From NCBI RefSeq assembly GCF_900108555.1, contig NZ_FNWV01000004.1, forward strand, positions 124,001 through 188,000: a stretch of DNA of 64,000 bases. Reading direction: 5' to 3'. This DNA is from Ruminococcus flavefaciens (lineage in GTDB: Bacteria; Bacillota; Clostridia; Oscillospirales; Ruminococcaceae). Position 1 is the first letter of the stretch. Each line of letters starts with the position of its first letter. Position numbers and translations under genes: made by a program. Of the stretch, positions 26,882-36,563 are shown one piece after another. Below the pieces are notes generated by a model that was given only the letters and a program-made list of their open reading frames with translations, ran no database searches and had not been told where the DNA came from.

Positions 26882-26948
26882 GTTTTTTGCACCGTGTGCT
26901 TCTACGGTGCTTCCTCCCTTCGGATAGTGAATTAATGTGTATCACCGA

Positions 26949-28121
26949 TCAGCTTTCATAGTCTATACGATCTATTTTATTATATCCCTTCAGGAAAATA
27001 TGATCATCGCTTCGTACAAAACCTGTGTAAGAATCGCTTACGTCCGCAACAGAACGAAGTCCGCCGCTGAAATCATAGGTCTTTATCTTACCCTGACACA
27101 TTACGTAAGCAAGGTCTTCATAAACCGTAACATCTATTGACGGTTCTTCAAGGTCGATTATAAGAGCTTCTGTTTTTCCGCCTTTGAACAATGCCAATGT
27201 ATACTTTCTTCTGTCGATATTATTGGCAATGACTGCGGAATTACCGTTTTCACTGGCACCTGCAACGCGGTCGCCGTCATAAGAATAGAACGAACTGATC
27301 TGTCCATTGCTGTCAACGTATCCGCAGGCATCTGCTCCGTATACGAATGCTCCCTTATCGAAGCCGTAGACTGCAAGTCCCAGCGTATTAAGTCCCGGTG
27401 AAGTCCAGTGTTCTTCTTTTTCACTAAAGCTTATTTCCTGAACATTTGTAACGAGCTGACCGTTTTCAGCTGTGATATAACTCAGCACGCAACCTTTGCT
27501 GTCATTGATAAAGCTAAGGTCGCTGACCATTTCGATACACTTTCTTTCGTATATGACCTTTCCCCTTTTGTCATATACTTCCAACGCACAGCTGTAATTA
27601 TCATATGTAGTTACAGCTGCTGTATAGCCCTGTTCACTTATTCTCGCAAAGAGGATAAGTCGCTTGGCAAATGATTTAGTATAAAAAACTTCATCTTCGT
27701 CCTCTACACTAAGCTCATTTCCTCCTTGTTCGTAAAGCAGTGCGCGTCCGCAGGCTGCACGGAGCACCGTATTCGTATATGTATGCTGACGCTTTTTGAG
27801 AAGTGCGCCGTCAGTATCATAGAAATACGTGTAGGTATCGCTCATAAGTATCATCTTACTGTCGGTAAATTCCAGCTGATAATCAGCTCCTCCGCTGATT
27901 TCTATAGGAAAGTTTCCTTCGGCAAGCTTACCCGAGTTAACGATAGTCCTGTACTGCTGTCCTATGCCCCTTAATTTATTATACCACATATCACGGGTAA
28001 AATAAAGCCCCGTTCCAATGGCAGCTGCAAGCAGTATCAGAATGAACCGCCTCAGCCTTTTTTGCCGCCGTTTTCGATTTTTCAGATCGACGATATCATC
28101 GGCGTCATACATTTTCGGCAC
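26949..28121 (-). CDS. DUF5711 membrane-anchored beta-propeller-like protein
   Basis: 390 residues starting at GTG 28121, with AGGAGG seven bases upstream. A basic cytoplasmic tail (KNRKRRQKRLRR), one membrane helix (about 23-42) and an extracellular part built from repeated strands (YTYFYDTDGALLKK, LEVYDKRGKVIYE, GYVDSNGQISSFYSYDG, IKTYDFSGGLRS) in propeller style. The family is DUF5711, of unknown function. It is 67 bases before the CvpA-like gene and 25 after truA. Confidence 0.75.
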   Translation of the reverse strand: MPKMYDADDIVDLKNRKRRQKRLRRFILILLAAAIGTGLYFTRDMWYNKLRGIGQQYRTIVNSGKLAEGNFPIEISGGADYQLEFTDSKMILMSDTYTYFYDTDGALLKKRQHTYTNTVLRAACGRALLYEQGGNELSVEDEDEVFYTKSFAKRLILFARISEQGYTAAVTTYDNYSCALEVYDKRGKVIYERKCIEMVSDLSFINDSKGCVLSYITAENGQLVTNVQEISFSEKEEHWTSPGLNTLGLAVYGFDKGAFVYGADACGYVDSNGQISSFYSYDGDRVAGASENGNSAVIANNIDRRKYTLALFKGGKTEALIIDLEEPSIDVTVYEDLAYVMCQGKIKTYDFSGGLRSVADVSDSYTGFVRSDDHIFLKGYNKIDRIDYES

Positions 28122-28146
28122 GCTGATACCTCCTTGTCCTTTGTTC

Positions 28147-28908
28147 TCATGTCTCTTTCAGCAGCTCATCTTCACTGTAGAACACACGGTTCAGATACAG
28201 TCCGTGAGCCATTGCCGTTCTTCCTGCCTTCAGGCGGTCTTTTGCGGCGAGGATATCAGGGATATCATCGGGAGATATTCGCTTTTCGCTGACATCTATC
28301 AGAGTCCCTGCCATTATCCTAATCATATTATACAAAAAACCGTTGCCTTTTACAAGCATTATCACAGAATCTCCACTATTTTCTATTTTGAAGGAATAAA
28401 TTGTCCTTACCGTGGTTGAAACATTTGTGCAGTCAGCACAAAATGACGCAAAATCGTGAGTTCCTACGAAATACTTTGCGGCTTTGCGGGCAGCTTCAAT
28501 GTCAAATTTTCGTCTGTAATGAAGCATGAGATCAGCAGCAAACGGATTTTTCGATTCGCTGCAATGCATCTTATATATATACTCCTTGCCCTTGCAGTCA
28601 AATCTTGCATGAAAGTTCTCCGCAGCGTCCTCACAGCTAAGGATAGAAATATCATCGGGAAGCTCGCCGTTCACTCCTCTGCAAAAGCCAAGACAGTTTA
28701 TTTTGCTGTTTGTCTTTACATTAAAGCAGAACATATTTGCGTGGACTCCCGTATCGGTCCTTGAACAGCCTGTGATCGTAACAGGCTCATTTAGTACCTT
28801 TGAGACCTTGCTCTCAAGCACCTCCTGTACAGTTACGGCATTGCTCTGCCGCTGAAAACCGTGGTATCTCGTCCCTCTGTAAGCGATCATAACTTTCAGG
28901 TTACGCAT
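28147..28908 (-). CDS. truA: tRNA pseudouridine(38-40) synthase
   Basis: 253 residues from ATG 28908, where AGGAGG sits 6 bases upstream. TruA makes pseudouridine at positions 38-40 of the tRNA anticodon arm. The catalytic aspartate is in GCSRTDTGVHA (Asp52); RGTRYHGFQRQ and the C-terminal LYNMIRIMAGTLIDV are standard. The start overlaps the end of the YfhO-type gene by 8 bases. Having truA follow the ecf module is common in Firmicutes; here a YfhO gene is inserted between them. Confidence 0.95.
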   Translation of the reverse strand: MRNLKVMIAYRGTRYHGFQRQSNAVTVQEVLESKVSKVLNEPVTITGCSRTDTGVHANMFCFNVKTNSKINCLGFCRGVNGELPDDISILSCEDAAENFHARFDCKGKEYIYKMHCSESKNPFAADLMLHYRRKFDIEAARKAAKYFVGTHDFASFCADCTNVSTTVRTIYSFKIENSGDSVIMLVKGNGFLYNMIRIMAGTLIDVSEKRISPDDIPDILAAKDRLKAGRTAMAHGLYLNRVFYSEDELLKET

Positions 28909-31777
28909 CGTCCGCCTCCTTTTTTGCAGGATCGCTTCCATCGTAAAGAATTACTTCCGTGTCCTCGACTCTGCCGAAATCCTCCGATCTGAGTGCTTCG
29001 CTGACCTGATCGTATATCTCAGCCTTATTATTATAAGGCGAAGGTATCACTTCATTGCCTGTATTCTGCGATACAGCGGAATACATCATATGTCTGTGCC
29101 TGCGCAGTCTGCGCCGCTTTTCGCATATCATTATAAGTATTATGAGTGCAAGGCTGACTACCGTTGCCGTTACACCGAGAACAAAGCCCTCGGGCGTATA
29201 CTCTATACTTATATCATGACTGCCCTTGCCTACCCTTACGCCTGTCATTGCCTGCAAAAGCTTGAAAGTCTCGACTTTTTCGCCGTCTATGTATACGCTC
29301 CAGCCCTTTTCATAGGGTATAGACAGGAACATAACGCCGTCCTCTGACGCATTTATCCTTCCGCGTATCTTGGTATCGCTGAATTTCTTTATCTCAAGCT
29401 GTTCATCGGCAAGAGCGTTGTAGGCTTTTTTGAATGTATCTTCGCTTACAGCATAGACCATAAGCTTGAAATTGCCTGATTTATGCTTTTCCGAAGAAGT
29501 TATCTTTACTGTTGAGGTACTGCCCTCCTGACCGTTACCCATAGGGAAAACTATGGGATAGCTCTCTATGAGCTTTCCGCTGTCTATGAGCTCATCATCG
29601 CACTTTATCTCAAGAGAATCGCAGGTACCTCCTGTACCGTTGGCATAGCCGTAGATGTAGCTGCCGTCGATACAGTCATAGCTGTATGTTGCGCTTCCTG
29701 TAGGCTCATCTGTGTCATTGCGGAAGGTATAATTTCCGTAGCCGTTCTTGGTAACGTCAAGGCCGTCGTACTCCGCAAGTGCAACAGGCTGGGGCGTGAA
29801 AAACTTATCCTCTATGCCCGTAGCGCGTTTTATAAGGTCGTTCTGATACTCAAAGGGATTAGCTCCGCCGTTATCCTCCATATTGAGTATATCCTCGTTT
29901 ACCATAAATCCAAGCGAAAGAGGATATTTATTCTCATACAGATTGGCATTGCCTGCTGATGTCTTGTGTTCAAACACCCAATCCTCGGTATTCAGTTCGC
30001 CGTTCTTTTTGATGATGTATTTTATTCCCAGAAGTGAATTCACAATGGGAGTAGATGTCCTGTAATAAAATCTGTTTCCTGCCTCGGAAGCGTAAAGTCC
30101 GAGACGTTTGCACATAGTCGTTACAGAAACGTTTGCCGCCGATGAGAACTGCGACAATCCGCGGTATCCGTAGAGTGCGCTGTCATTGAGGGTATACGTA
30201 TACGACATTTCTGTGCGGTAGAATTTGCTCTTGTCATTCTTTTTCTCATAATCGAGAAGCTGGCGTACTTCCGTTTTATTTGAGGGATAATCGTTGTATC
30301 CCGTTGTATCTACGGTACTTACGCCCATTTGCGCATTGCTTATGAACTCGCTGAATACTGCCGCAGAAAGGGCAAGTGTCATTAGCAGGTTGCGTTTTTC
30401 CTTTGTCTTGAAGGGGAATATCTTAGCTGCTATGAATATGAGCCAGAAAGCACCTACTATTATAGCAGAGCTTTTGACTGCTCCCTCAAACTTGTAATCA
30501 ACGCCCTTCGACAGCTTATTCAGTATCAGTACTGTTGCCGGTGCTGCTATCATAAGAACTAACTGGTATATCTTTATACCCCTGCTAAGTATGATATCGT
30601 ACGCTCTGAATGCTGCCGTTGCAAGCACGAAGCAGAATATGAATGCAAATCTGTACGGTATCTGATTGGTGAAATGGAAGCCGTGCCAGATATAATTCAG
30701 CAAATTCATATTACAGCTCACGACTATTATGGCAAGCATTGAAAGTGCAGCTATCTTTTCCCGTATCTTTATGCCGAATGAGAACACGAACACGCCGAAA
30801 AGCAGTACCGCCAACATTCCGCAGGCGAAATTCGGGAGTCCGTCTACCTTTGTGGGAGCATTATAGGACAGGAGGTTTGCGAATATCTTTTTCCAGTCCT
30901 CGTAATAGCTTATCTCCTTTGGCATATTGTTGTTTACGCTGTAGGTAAGCTTCAAGCCGTAATATGCAGGCAGCAGCATGAAGCCGCCGAGTCCTATGCC
31001 AAGCACTGACGAACGTATCATCAGGAACAGCTTTCTGAACCAGTCCTTTACACCCTTACACTCGATGATGCTTGCGGCTGCAAACATAAATACCGAGAAA
31101 ATACAGGTAAAATAGCCTATATAGTAGTTGGATATAAGGGAAAGTGCCAGTGCGAATGTAAATATTTTCCATTTTCCCTCGCGGCAAAGTGCAACTATGC
31201 CCAGCATTGCAAGGGGGAAAAGCGCAACGGTATCGAACCACATCACGTTCCAGTAGTAGCCCAGCGTATAGCTGCAAAGTGCATACATTACCGAGAACAT
31301 ACATATGGAGAAGTCCTTACGCTTGAAGGTATATCGCAGGAACGAGCTGAAAAATGCACCTGCAAAGCCTATTTTCGCACATAGTATGAATGTCAGCGCG
31401 TCGCGTACATGGTCATCGTCAAAGAGTACCGACAGCCAGTTCAGCGGACTTGCCGCATAATACGAAATAAGCGACAGGAAATTTGTGCCCATGCCGTTTT
31501 CCCACGAATACAGGAACGAACCGCCGCTGACCAGCTTTTCGCGCACTACCCTGAAAAACGGATAGTACTGATGCCACAGGTCTACTACAAGTATCTGCCT
31601 GTCGCCAAAGGGGTGAACTCCGTATACGCCGAATGCGTAAACCATAATGGAAAACGGGATAAGGAACGAAAGCAGGAAGTACAGGACTCCCTTTTCGTAC
31701 AGTATCCTGTGAAATTTGCCTTTTCTGAACCGCTCAAGCCTTCTGCGCCTTGCGGCTCGTCTTTCTTCTTTGTCCAT
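28901..31777 (-). CDS. YfhO-family polytopic membrane protein
   Basis: 958 residues. A basic N-terminus, then a membrane region of about twelve helices to residue 500 with the early loop GDRQILVVDLWHQYYPFF, an extracellular domain (about 500-850), and a last helix near 870 before a charged tail. YfhO proteins are GT-C-like glycosyltransferases; the best-known member takes part in lipoteichoic acid glycosylation. The substrate here is not known. It lies between ecfT (23 bases upstream) and truA (overlapping). Confidence 0.85.
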   Translation of the reverse strand: MDKEERRAARRRRLERFRKGKFHRILYEKGVLYFLLSFLIPFSIMVYAFGVYGVHPFGDRQILVVDLWHQYYPFFRVVREKLVSGGSFLYSWENGMGTNFLSLISYYAASPLNWLSVLFDDDHVRDALTFILCAKIGFAGAFFSSFLRYTFKRKDFSICMFSVMYALCSYTLGYYWNVMWFDTVALFPLAMLGIVALCREGKWKIFTFALALSLISNYYIGYFTCIFSVFMFAAASIIECKGVKDWFRKLFLMIRSSVLGIGLGGFMLLPAYYGLKLTYSVNNNMPKEISYYEDWKKIFANLLSYNAPTKVDGLPNFACGMLAVLLFGVFVFSFGIKIREKIAALSMLAIIVVSCNMNLLNYIWHGFHFTNQIPYRFAFIFCFVLATAAFRAYDIILSRGIKIYQLVLMIAAPATVLILNKLSKGVDYKFEGAVKSSAIIVGAFWLIFIAAKIFPFKTKEKRNLLMTLALSAAVFSEFISNAQMGVSTVDTTGYNDYPSNKTEVRQLLDYEKKNDKSKFYRTEMSYTYTLNDSALYGYRGLSQFSSAANVSVTTMCKRLGLYASEAGNRFYYRTSTPIVNSLLGIKYIIKKNGELNTEDWVFEHKTSAGNANLYENKYPLSLGFMVNEDILNMEDNGGANPFEYQNDLIKRATGIEDKFFTPQPVALAEYDGLDVTKNGYGNYTFRNDTDEPTGSATYSYDCIDGSYIYGYANGTGGTCDSLEIKCDDELIDSGKLIESYPIVFPMGNGQEGSTSTVKITSSEKHKSGNFKLMVYAVSEDTFKKAYNALADEQLEIKKFSDTKIRGRINASEDGVMFLSIPYEKGWSVYIDGEKVETFKLLQAMTGVRVGKGSHDISIEYTPEGFVLGVTATVVSLALIILIMICEKRRRLRRHRHMMYSAVSQNTGNEVIPSPYNNKAEIYDQVSEALRSEDFGRVEDTEVILYDGSDPAKKEADDA

Positions 31778-31800
31778 CTTTATCCTTTCTCGCGTTCCGC

Positions 31801-32604
31801 TCAGAATAACCTGCCGAGTACTATTACAAGCACAAGGAAAAATACGGTCACTGCAAGGGCTATATAATCCCTTGGAGCGGACTTGAGCTGTCTCAATCTT
31901 GTTCTTCCCTCACCGCCGTGATAACAGCGGCACTCCATAGCTGTTGCAAGTTCGTCCGCACGTCTGAATGCGGATATGAACAGCGGAACAAGTATGGATA
32001 TGAGGTTCTTTGCTCTCGTTGTGAAGCTTCCTGTGTCTATCTCTGCGCCTCTTGCCTTTTGTGCTGACATTATTTTATCTGTTTCTTCTATCAGTGTCGG
32101 TATAAAGCGAAGTGCGATCGACATCATCATTGCAAGCTCATGCACAGGGAATTTTATCTTTCTCAGCGGCGAGAGCAGCCGCTCTATGGCGTCTGTCAGA
32201 GTTATAGGTGATGTTGTATATGTCAGAACAGAGCTTCCCATAACGAGAAGAACTATCCTTACTATCATGAATATGCTGGTCTCCAGTCCCTTATCGGTTA
32301 TTTTCAGAAATTTCCATTCCCAGAGCACATCGCCCGTGGTCATAAGGAACAAATTCAGCAAAGCCGTTATGATAAGGAATATCAGCAGTGGTTTCACGCT
32401 CTTGAAGAACATTTTAAGCGGTATCCGCGAAAGGAGTATCACTCCGAATGTAAATACCGCGCCCACTGCAAGGCAGATGTAGTTTCCGCCAGAAAACAGC
32501 ATTATGATATACAGAAATGTTATTACGATCTTAAATCTCGGATCCAGCTTATGTATGATACTGTCTCCCGGGAAGTACTGTCCGATAGTTATATCTCTCA
32601 GCAT
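31801..32604 (-). CDS. ecfT: Energy-coupling factor transporter transmembrane protein
   Basis: 267 residues with about five membrane helices. EcfT joins the two ATPases to exchangeable vitamin- or metal-binding S components. The coupling helices carry AQKARGAEID and ATAMECRCYHGG, the usual paired Ala-Arg-Gly-type motifs (the second is altered). It starts 7 bases inside the end of ecfA2. No S component is adjacent, so it must serve S proteins encoded elsewhere (group II ECF). Confidence 0.92.
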   Translation of the reverse strand: MLRDITIGQYFPGDSIIHKLDPRFKIVITFLYIIMLFSGGNYICLAVGAVFTFGVILLSRIPLKMFFKSVKPLLIFLIITALLNLFLMTTGDVLWEWKFLKITDKGLETSIFMIVRIVLLVMGSSVLTYTTSPITLTDAIERLLSPLRKIKFPVHELAMMMSIALRFIPTLIEETDKIMSAQKARGAEIDTGSFTTRAKNLISILVPLFISAFRRADELATAMECRCYHGGEGRTRLRQLKSAPRDYIALAVTVFFLVLVIVLGRLF

Positions 32605-33467
32605 CGGCTTCCCCCCCGTTCTTTAAGATGTTTCAGAAGCAGGTCACGGGCATACCCTACGGTATAGACTTCCTTGCCGAAGTCAAGTCCCCTGCGCCTG
32701 AGCTCTCCGAAAACTTTCGTTATCTGGGGAACGTCAAGTCCTATCTGCGATATCTCATCAGCTCTTGCGAATACGTTCACCGTCTCATCATAGCAGAAGA
32801 GCTTAGCCTTGCTCATTACAAGTATCTTGTCGGCAAATGCAGCTATATCCTCCATGCTGTGAGAAACTATGAGTATGGTATTCTTCGTGCGCTCATGGTA
32901 GCTTTTGATATGGCTCAGTATCTTGTCTCTGCCCGCAGGGTCAAGTCCTGCCGTAGGCTCATCGAGTATGAGTACTCTCGGCTCCATAGCCATAACGCCT
33001 GCTATTGCAACACGGCGTTTCTGACCGCCCGAAAGATCAAAGGGCGAACGTTCAAGAAGCTCCTCTGAAAGTCCGATATCATGGGCAGTTTCGTATACGC
33101 GGCGTTTTATCTCGGCATCGTCGAGCCCCATATTCTTAGGACCGAAAGCGATATCCTTATATACAGTCTCCTCGAATATCTGGTATTCGGGGTACTGGAA
33201 TACAAGTCCTACCTTAAAGCGCACATTGCGTATCTTATCCTTGTCCTCCCATATATCCTTACCGTCAAGGAGCACCTTTCCAGATGTTGGTCTGAGAAGT
33301 CCGTTGAAATGCTGTATGAGCGTGGATTTGCCTGAGCCTGTGTGTCCCATTACGCCCACCATTTCGCCCTCTTCTATTTTTAAGCTCACATGGTCTACAG
33401 CTGTCTTTTCAAAGGGAGTACCGATGCTGTATGTGTATGTGAGCTCCTGTGTTTCAAGGATAGCCAA
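32598..33467 (-). CDS. ecfA2: Energy-coupling factor ATPase A2
   Basis: 289 residues starting at TTG 33467, with AAGGAG 7 bases before. Walker A GHTGSGKSTLIQHFNG, Q-loop VFQYPEYQIFEET, signature DLSGGQKRR and Walker B RVLILDEPTAGLDP are complete. GHTGSGKS and the Q-loop wording separate A2 from A1. It pairs with EcfA1 under EcfT. Confidence 0.95.
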   Translation of the reverse strand: MAILETQELTYTYSIGTPFEKTAVDHVSLKIEEGEMVGVMGHTGSGKSTLIQHFNGLLRPTSGKVLLDGKDIWEDKDKIRNVRFKVGLVFQYPEYQIFEETVYKDIAFGPKNMGLDDAEIKRRVYETAHDIGLSEELLERSPFDLSGGQKRRVAIAGVMAMEPRVLILDEPTAGLDPAGRDKILSHIKSYHERTKNTILIVSHSMEDIAAFADKILVMSKAKLFCYDETVNVFARADEISQIGLDVPQITKVFGELRRRGLDFGKEVYTVGYARDLLLKHLKERGGSRC

Positions 33468-33506
33468 TTCTATTCTCCTTTTCTTTCCTGTAAGCAGCCG
33501 AGCTGC

Positions 33507-34358
33507 TTATTCTGCAAAAAGCTTTTCTATTGCCGCAACACACTCTTCCTCCGAGATTATCTCGGGAGAGATATCGCAGCCTGCTTTTCTTAATTCCCAC
33601 GCAAGCTCTGTGACCTGCGGTACATCAAGCCCTATGGCTTTAAGCTTATCTACCTGTGAAAATACCTTTTCGGGCACATCGTCAAGGACTACCATGCCCT
33701 TATCCATGACCACAACACGGTCGCAGTCCGCAGCCTCATTCATGTAATGAGTTATGAGGACTATGGTTATGCCCTGTTCGCGGTTCATGCGGTGTATGGT
33801 CGCAAGGACTTCCTTTCGTCCCTGCGGATCCAGCATAGCTGTGGGCTCGTCAAGGATTATGCACTTGGGCTGCATGGCGATAATGCCTGCGATAGCCACT
33901 CGCTGCTTCTGACCGCCCGAAAGCTGGCTTGGCGAATGGAGTCTGTACTCATACATACCAACAGCTTTAAGGCTCTCGTCAACTCGTCTGCGCATCTCCT
34001 CGTAAGGTACGCCGAGATTTTCAAGGGCGAAGGCTACGTCCTCCTCGACTATTGACGAAACTATTTGGTTATCGGGGTTCTGGAACACCATGCCTGCACG
34101 CTGGCGCAGGTCAAACAGCTTTTCCTCGTCCTTTGTGTCTATGCCGTCCACCGTTACTGTACCCTCTGTGGGGAGCAGTATGGCGTTCAGATGTTTTGCA
34201 AGGGTGGATTTTCCGCAGCCGTTGTGCCCAAGCACCGCTACGAACTCGCCCTTTTTTATGTCAAGGTCTATGCCCTTGAGTACCTCGACGGGCTTCTTTT
34301 CCTCGTCATCGGACTCGTAGGCAAAATGGAGACCTTTTATTTCGATTATATTTTCCAT
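33507..34358 (-). CDS. ecfA1: Energy-coupling factor ATPase A1
   Basis: 283 residues. Walker [17 protein letters not shown]-loop [18 protein letters not shown], signature QLSGGQKQR and Walker [14 protein letters not shown] are intact. It is first of the ecfA1-ecfA2-ecfT set, 15 bases after a lipoprotein gene, so the lipoprotein and the DUF6440 gene may share its transcript. Confidence 0.95.
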   Translation of the reverse strand: MENIIEIKGLHFAYESDDEEKKPVEVLKGIDLDIKKGEFVAVLGHNGCGKSTLAKHLNAILLPTEGTVTVDGIDTKDEEKLFDLRQRAGMVFQNPDNQIVSSIVEEDVAFALENLGVPYEEMRRRVDESLKAVGMYEYRLHSPSQLSGGQKQRVAIAGIIAMQPKCIILDEPTAMLDPQGRKEVLATIHRMNREQGITIVLITHYMNEAADCDRVVVMDKGMVVLDDVPEKVFSQVDKLKAIGLDVPQVTELAWELRKAGCDISPEIISEEECVAAIEKLFAE

Positions 34359-34373
34359 ATTTATCCCTGTTCT

Positions 34374-35129
34374 TTAAGCAAGACTTAAATTAGTCGCTAT
34401 CTGTAAAGCTTCTTCCATTGTACCTGCATTGATTCCAACTGTATATGCAGTTTTTTCATCAACAAAATAATACACCGTCAAAGAAACTACATCACTTTTA
34501 AAGAATTTTTTATCAAGTATTATATATATCTGATGCCCGTCAGACTCTGATACATATACTTCATCAGCAAAGTCGAATTCGCCGCCCTTTGCTTTGATCG
34601 CTGTTTCAAATGCTTCCGCATTTTCATCAGTCTTATCAGCACTTGTAATAGAAAGTGCCGCCTTCAAAAATGAAAGCCTTGTGCCGTTATACTCTATACC
34701 GAGTTCCGAAAAAGCCTGTCGGACCTTTTCTTCACTTGTGTCGGGATTTAATGCGCTGAATAATACTCCGCCATCGTATTCTACGGCAGCTGAAGTTGTC
34801 AGGTACAATCCTTTGGTCTCATCGCCAAATCTCCTCATACCCGGATCAGCATTAAGCTCCTCCACACCTGAAGGAACACGGATTTTAAGACCGTCAACTG
34901 TCAATTCTTTCCAATCGTCCGGAATATCGCACTTTTCGGTCGGCTTGGCAGTCATATCTGCTTTTTCAACAGCAGCTCTTTCCGAAATATCTTTCATCAG
35001 CTCGCCTGCCGATACTTCGATAGTTGTTTCTGCGTTAACGCCCTCCGAAGAAGTGCCTTTTTCCTTTTCGCCGCATGATACTGCGGTAAATACCATTGCC
35101 GCAGCAAGTGCTATCAATGTTTTTTTCAT
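34374..35129 (-). CDS. Lipoprotein of unknown function
   Basis: 251 residues. Lipobox TAVSC (Cys19), a Glu/Thr-rich linker, then a soluble domain with LTVDGLKIRVPSGVEEL and a C-terminal VVSLTVYYFVDEKTAYTVGIN segment. The pattern is that of small clostridial lipoproteins of unknown role. AAGGAT precedes the ATG. It stands between the DUF6440 gene (9 bases) and ecfA1 (15 bases). Confidence 0.75.
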   Translation of the reverse strand: MKKTLIALAAAMVFTAVSCGEKEKGTSSEGVNAETTIEVSAGELMKDISERAAVEKADMTAKPTEKCDIPDDWKELTVDGLKIRVPSGVEELNADPGMRRFGDETKGLYLTTSAAVEYDGGVLFSALNPDTSEEKVRQAFSELGIEYNGTRLSFLKAALSITSADKTDENAEAFETAIKAKGGEFDFADEVYVSESDGHQIYIILDKKFFKSDVVSLTVYYFVDEKTAYTVGINAGTMEEALQIATNLSLA

Positions 35130-35138
35130 ATTATATCC

Positions 35139-35336
35139 TTATTTCTTTAAAGCTTCTATTTCCGCAGGTGAGGATACCACAGGCTTGCCGTCTTTGTCCA
35201 CAAGTACGCAGAGACCTGCTCCATAGCCGTCCTTGCGAAATAAATAGTTGACTCCTGTTACCTTATCCACAAATATCTCGGATAATGACAGCTTGCCCTG
35301 TGAGTATATCTTGACAAATCTTTCGTCTTTTCCCAT
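35139..35336 (-). CDS. DUF6440 small protein
   Basis: 65 residues. The run SLSEIFVDKVTGVNYLF followed by GYGAGLCVLVDKDGKPV is characteristic of the DUF6440 family: small, beta-rich, function unknown. GGAG precedes the ATG by 8 bases. The gene leads the lipoprotein-ecf chain. Confidence 0.75.
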   Translation of the reverse strand: MGKDERFVKIYSQGKLSLSEIFVDKVTGVNYLFRKDGYGAGLCVLVDKDGKPVVSSPAEIEALKK

Positions 35337-35386
35337 AATTATTTCTCCTATATCATGTTATCAAGTTTATACAGTATTTATGTCGC

Positions 35387-35475
35387 GGAACGCCGAGGGT
35401 TACTCCCTACAGTGTAGGGAGATGTCAGCAAAGCAGACAGAGGGGCGCGGCTCCTGTTGGGAGGCGTTCCCTACA
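35387..35475 (+). repeat. Multi-hairpin element, copy B
   Basis: Outer arms GGAACGCC and GGCGTTCC enclose hairpin 1 CTCCCTACAGTGTAGGGAG, hairpin 2 (TGTC and GACA) and hairpin 3 around CTCCTGTTGGGAG, and CCCTACA follows. The rest of the gap (35476-35645) holds two more palindromes ending CCCCTACA: one with GACTGCC/GGCAGCC (35491-35517) and GGGCGAACACTGTTCGCCC (35549-35567). Confidence 0.75.
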
Positions 35476-35645
35476 TTTTGTATCGTTATTTGCGGACTGC
35501 CAAAGGCAGCCCCTACAGTTTGCTATTTTTAGTTTGTCGGTCATTAGCGGGCGAACACTGTTCGCCCCTACAAGCATATATCAATAATATGCCGTAAACG
35601 ATGTACGATCATCAATTTTAATGATCGTTAGCGAGTTTACGAGCG

Positions 35646-36533
35646 TCAACGTGGCAAGGGTGCAGCGTCACGCTGCTGCCAGATGGCGGTGGAACCGCAT
35701 GGGAGCGTCATTCCTGTGGACTTTACGGGAAGTCCTATCTCGTCAAAGCTTACGCTGCCGCCGAATTTATCAGTAAGGACTGTTCCCAGTATATATCCCA
35801 TTACCGAGGGAGAAAGTCCTGTAGTATAGCTGTTTATCAGGAAGAACAGCGGATCATCAGAAAGGACTCCCGAACACAGCTTCACAAGGTCGTATACGCA
35901 GTTTTCAAGCTTCCAGACCTCGCCTCCCGGACCTCTGCCATAGCTTGGCGGATCCATAACTACCGCGTCGTACTTGCGTCCGCGGCGTATCTCTCGCGCT
36001 ATGAACTTCTCACAGTCGTCCACTATCCAGCGTATGGGCTTTTCGGTAAGTCCGGAAGCTGCCGCATTGTCTCTCGCCCACTGCACCATGCCCTTTGAAG
36101 CATCAACATGGCATACGGAAGCACCTGCTGCTGCACAGGCAAGAGTTGCTCCGCCAGTGTAAGCGAACAGATTGAGAACATTTATCTCTCTGCCTGCGTT
36201 GCGAATCTTATCTGCCATAAAGTCCCAGTTTACAGCCTGCTCGGGGAAAAGTCCCGTATGCTTGAAGCCTGTGGGACGTATATTGAAGGTAAGCTCGCCG
36301 TAGCTGATATTCCAGCTTTCGGGCAGTCTCTTACGGAATTCCCACTTGCCGCCTCCCTGATTTGAGCGGTGATAGTGACCGTCAGCGTTCTTCCACAGCG
36401 GATCGGTGCGTTCGGTATTCCATATTATCTGCGGATCGGGACGCACAAGGCTCACATTGCCCCATGTTTCCAGCTTTTCACCGCCTGATGTATCCAATAT
36501 CTTATAATCTTTCCAGTTATTTGCTGTTCTCAA
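35646..36533 (-). CDS. Class I SAM-dependent methyltransferase (RlmI/PF10672-like)
   Basis: 295 residues. The start is TTG at 36533, with AAGGAG 8 bases upstream and no in-frame ATG before it. The SAM-binding core NVLNLFAYTGGATLACAAAG, the acidic loop CHVDASKGMVQWARDN and the catalytic motif VVMDPPSYGRGP identify a 23S rRNA or related methyltransferase of the Methyltrans_SAM type. It lacks an N-terminal PUA domain as in RlmI, having instead a short beta domain. The precise target is unknown. Confidence 0.85.
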   Translation of the reverse strand: MRTANNWKDYKILDTSGGEKLETWGNVSLVRPDPQIIWNTERTDPLWKNADGHYHRSNQGGGKWEFRKRLPESWNISYGELTFNIRPTGFKHTGLFPEQAVNWDFMADKIRNAGREINVLNLFAYTGGATLACAAAGASVCHVDASKGMVQWARDNAAASGLTEKPIRWIVDDCEKFIAREIRRGRKYDAVVMDPPSYGRGPGGEVWKLENCVYDLVKLCSGVLSDDPLFFLINSYTTGLSPSVMGYILGTVLTDKFGGSVSFDEIGLPVKSTGMTLPCGSTAIWQQRDAAPLPR

Positions 36534-36563
36534 AGTAAATGCTCCTTATAGAATTGTCTGCGC

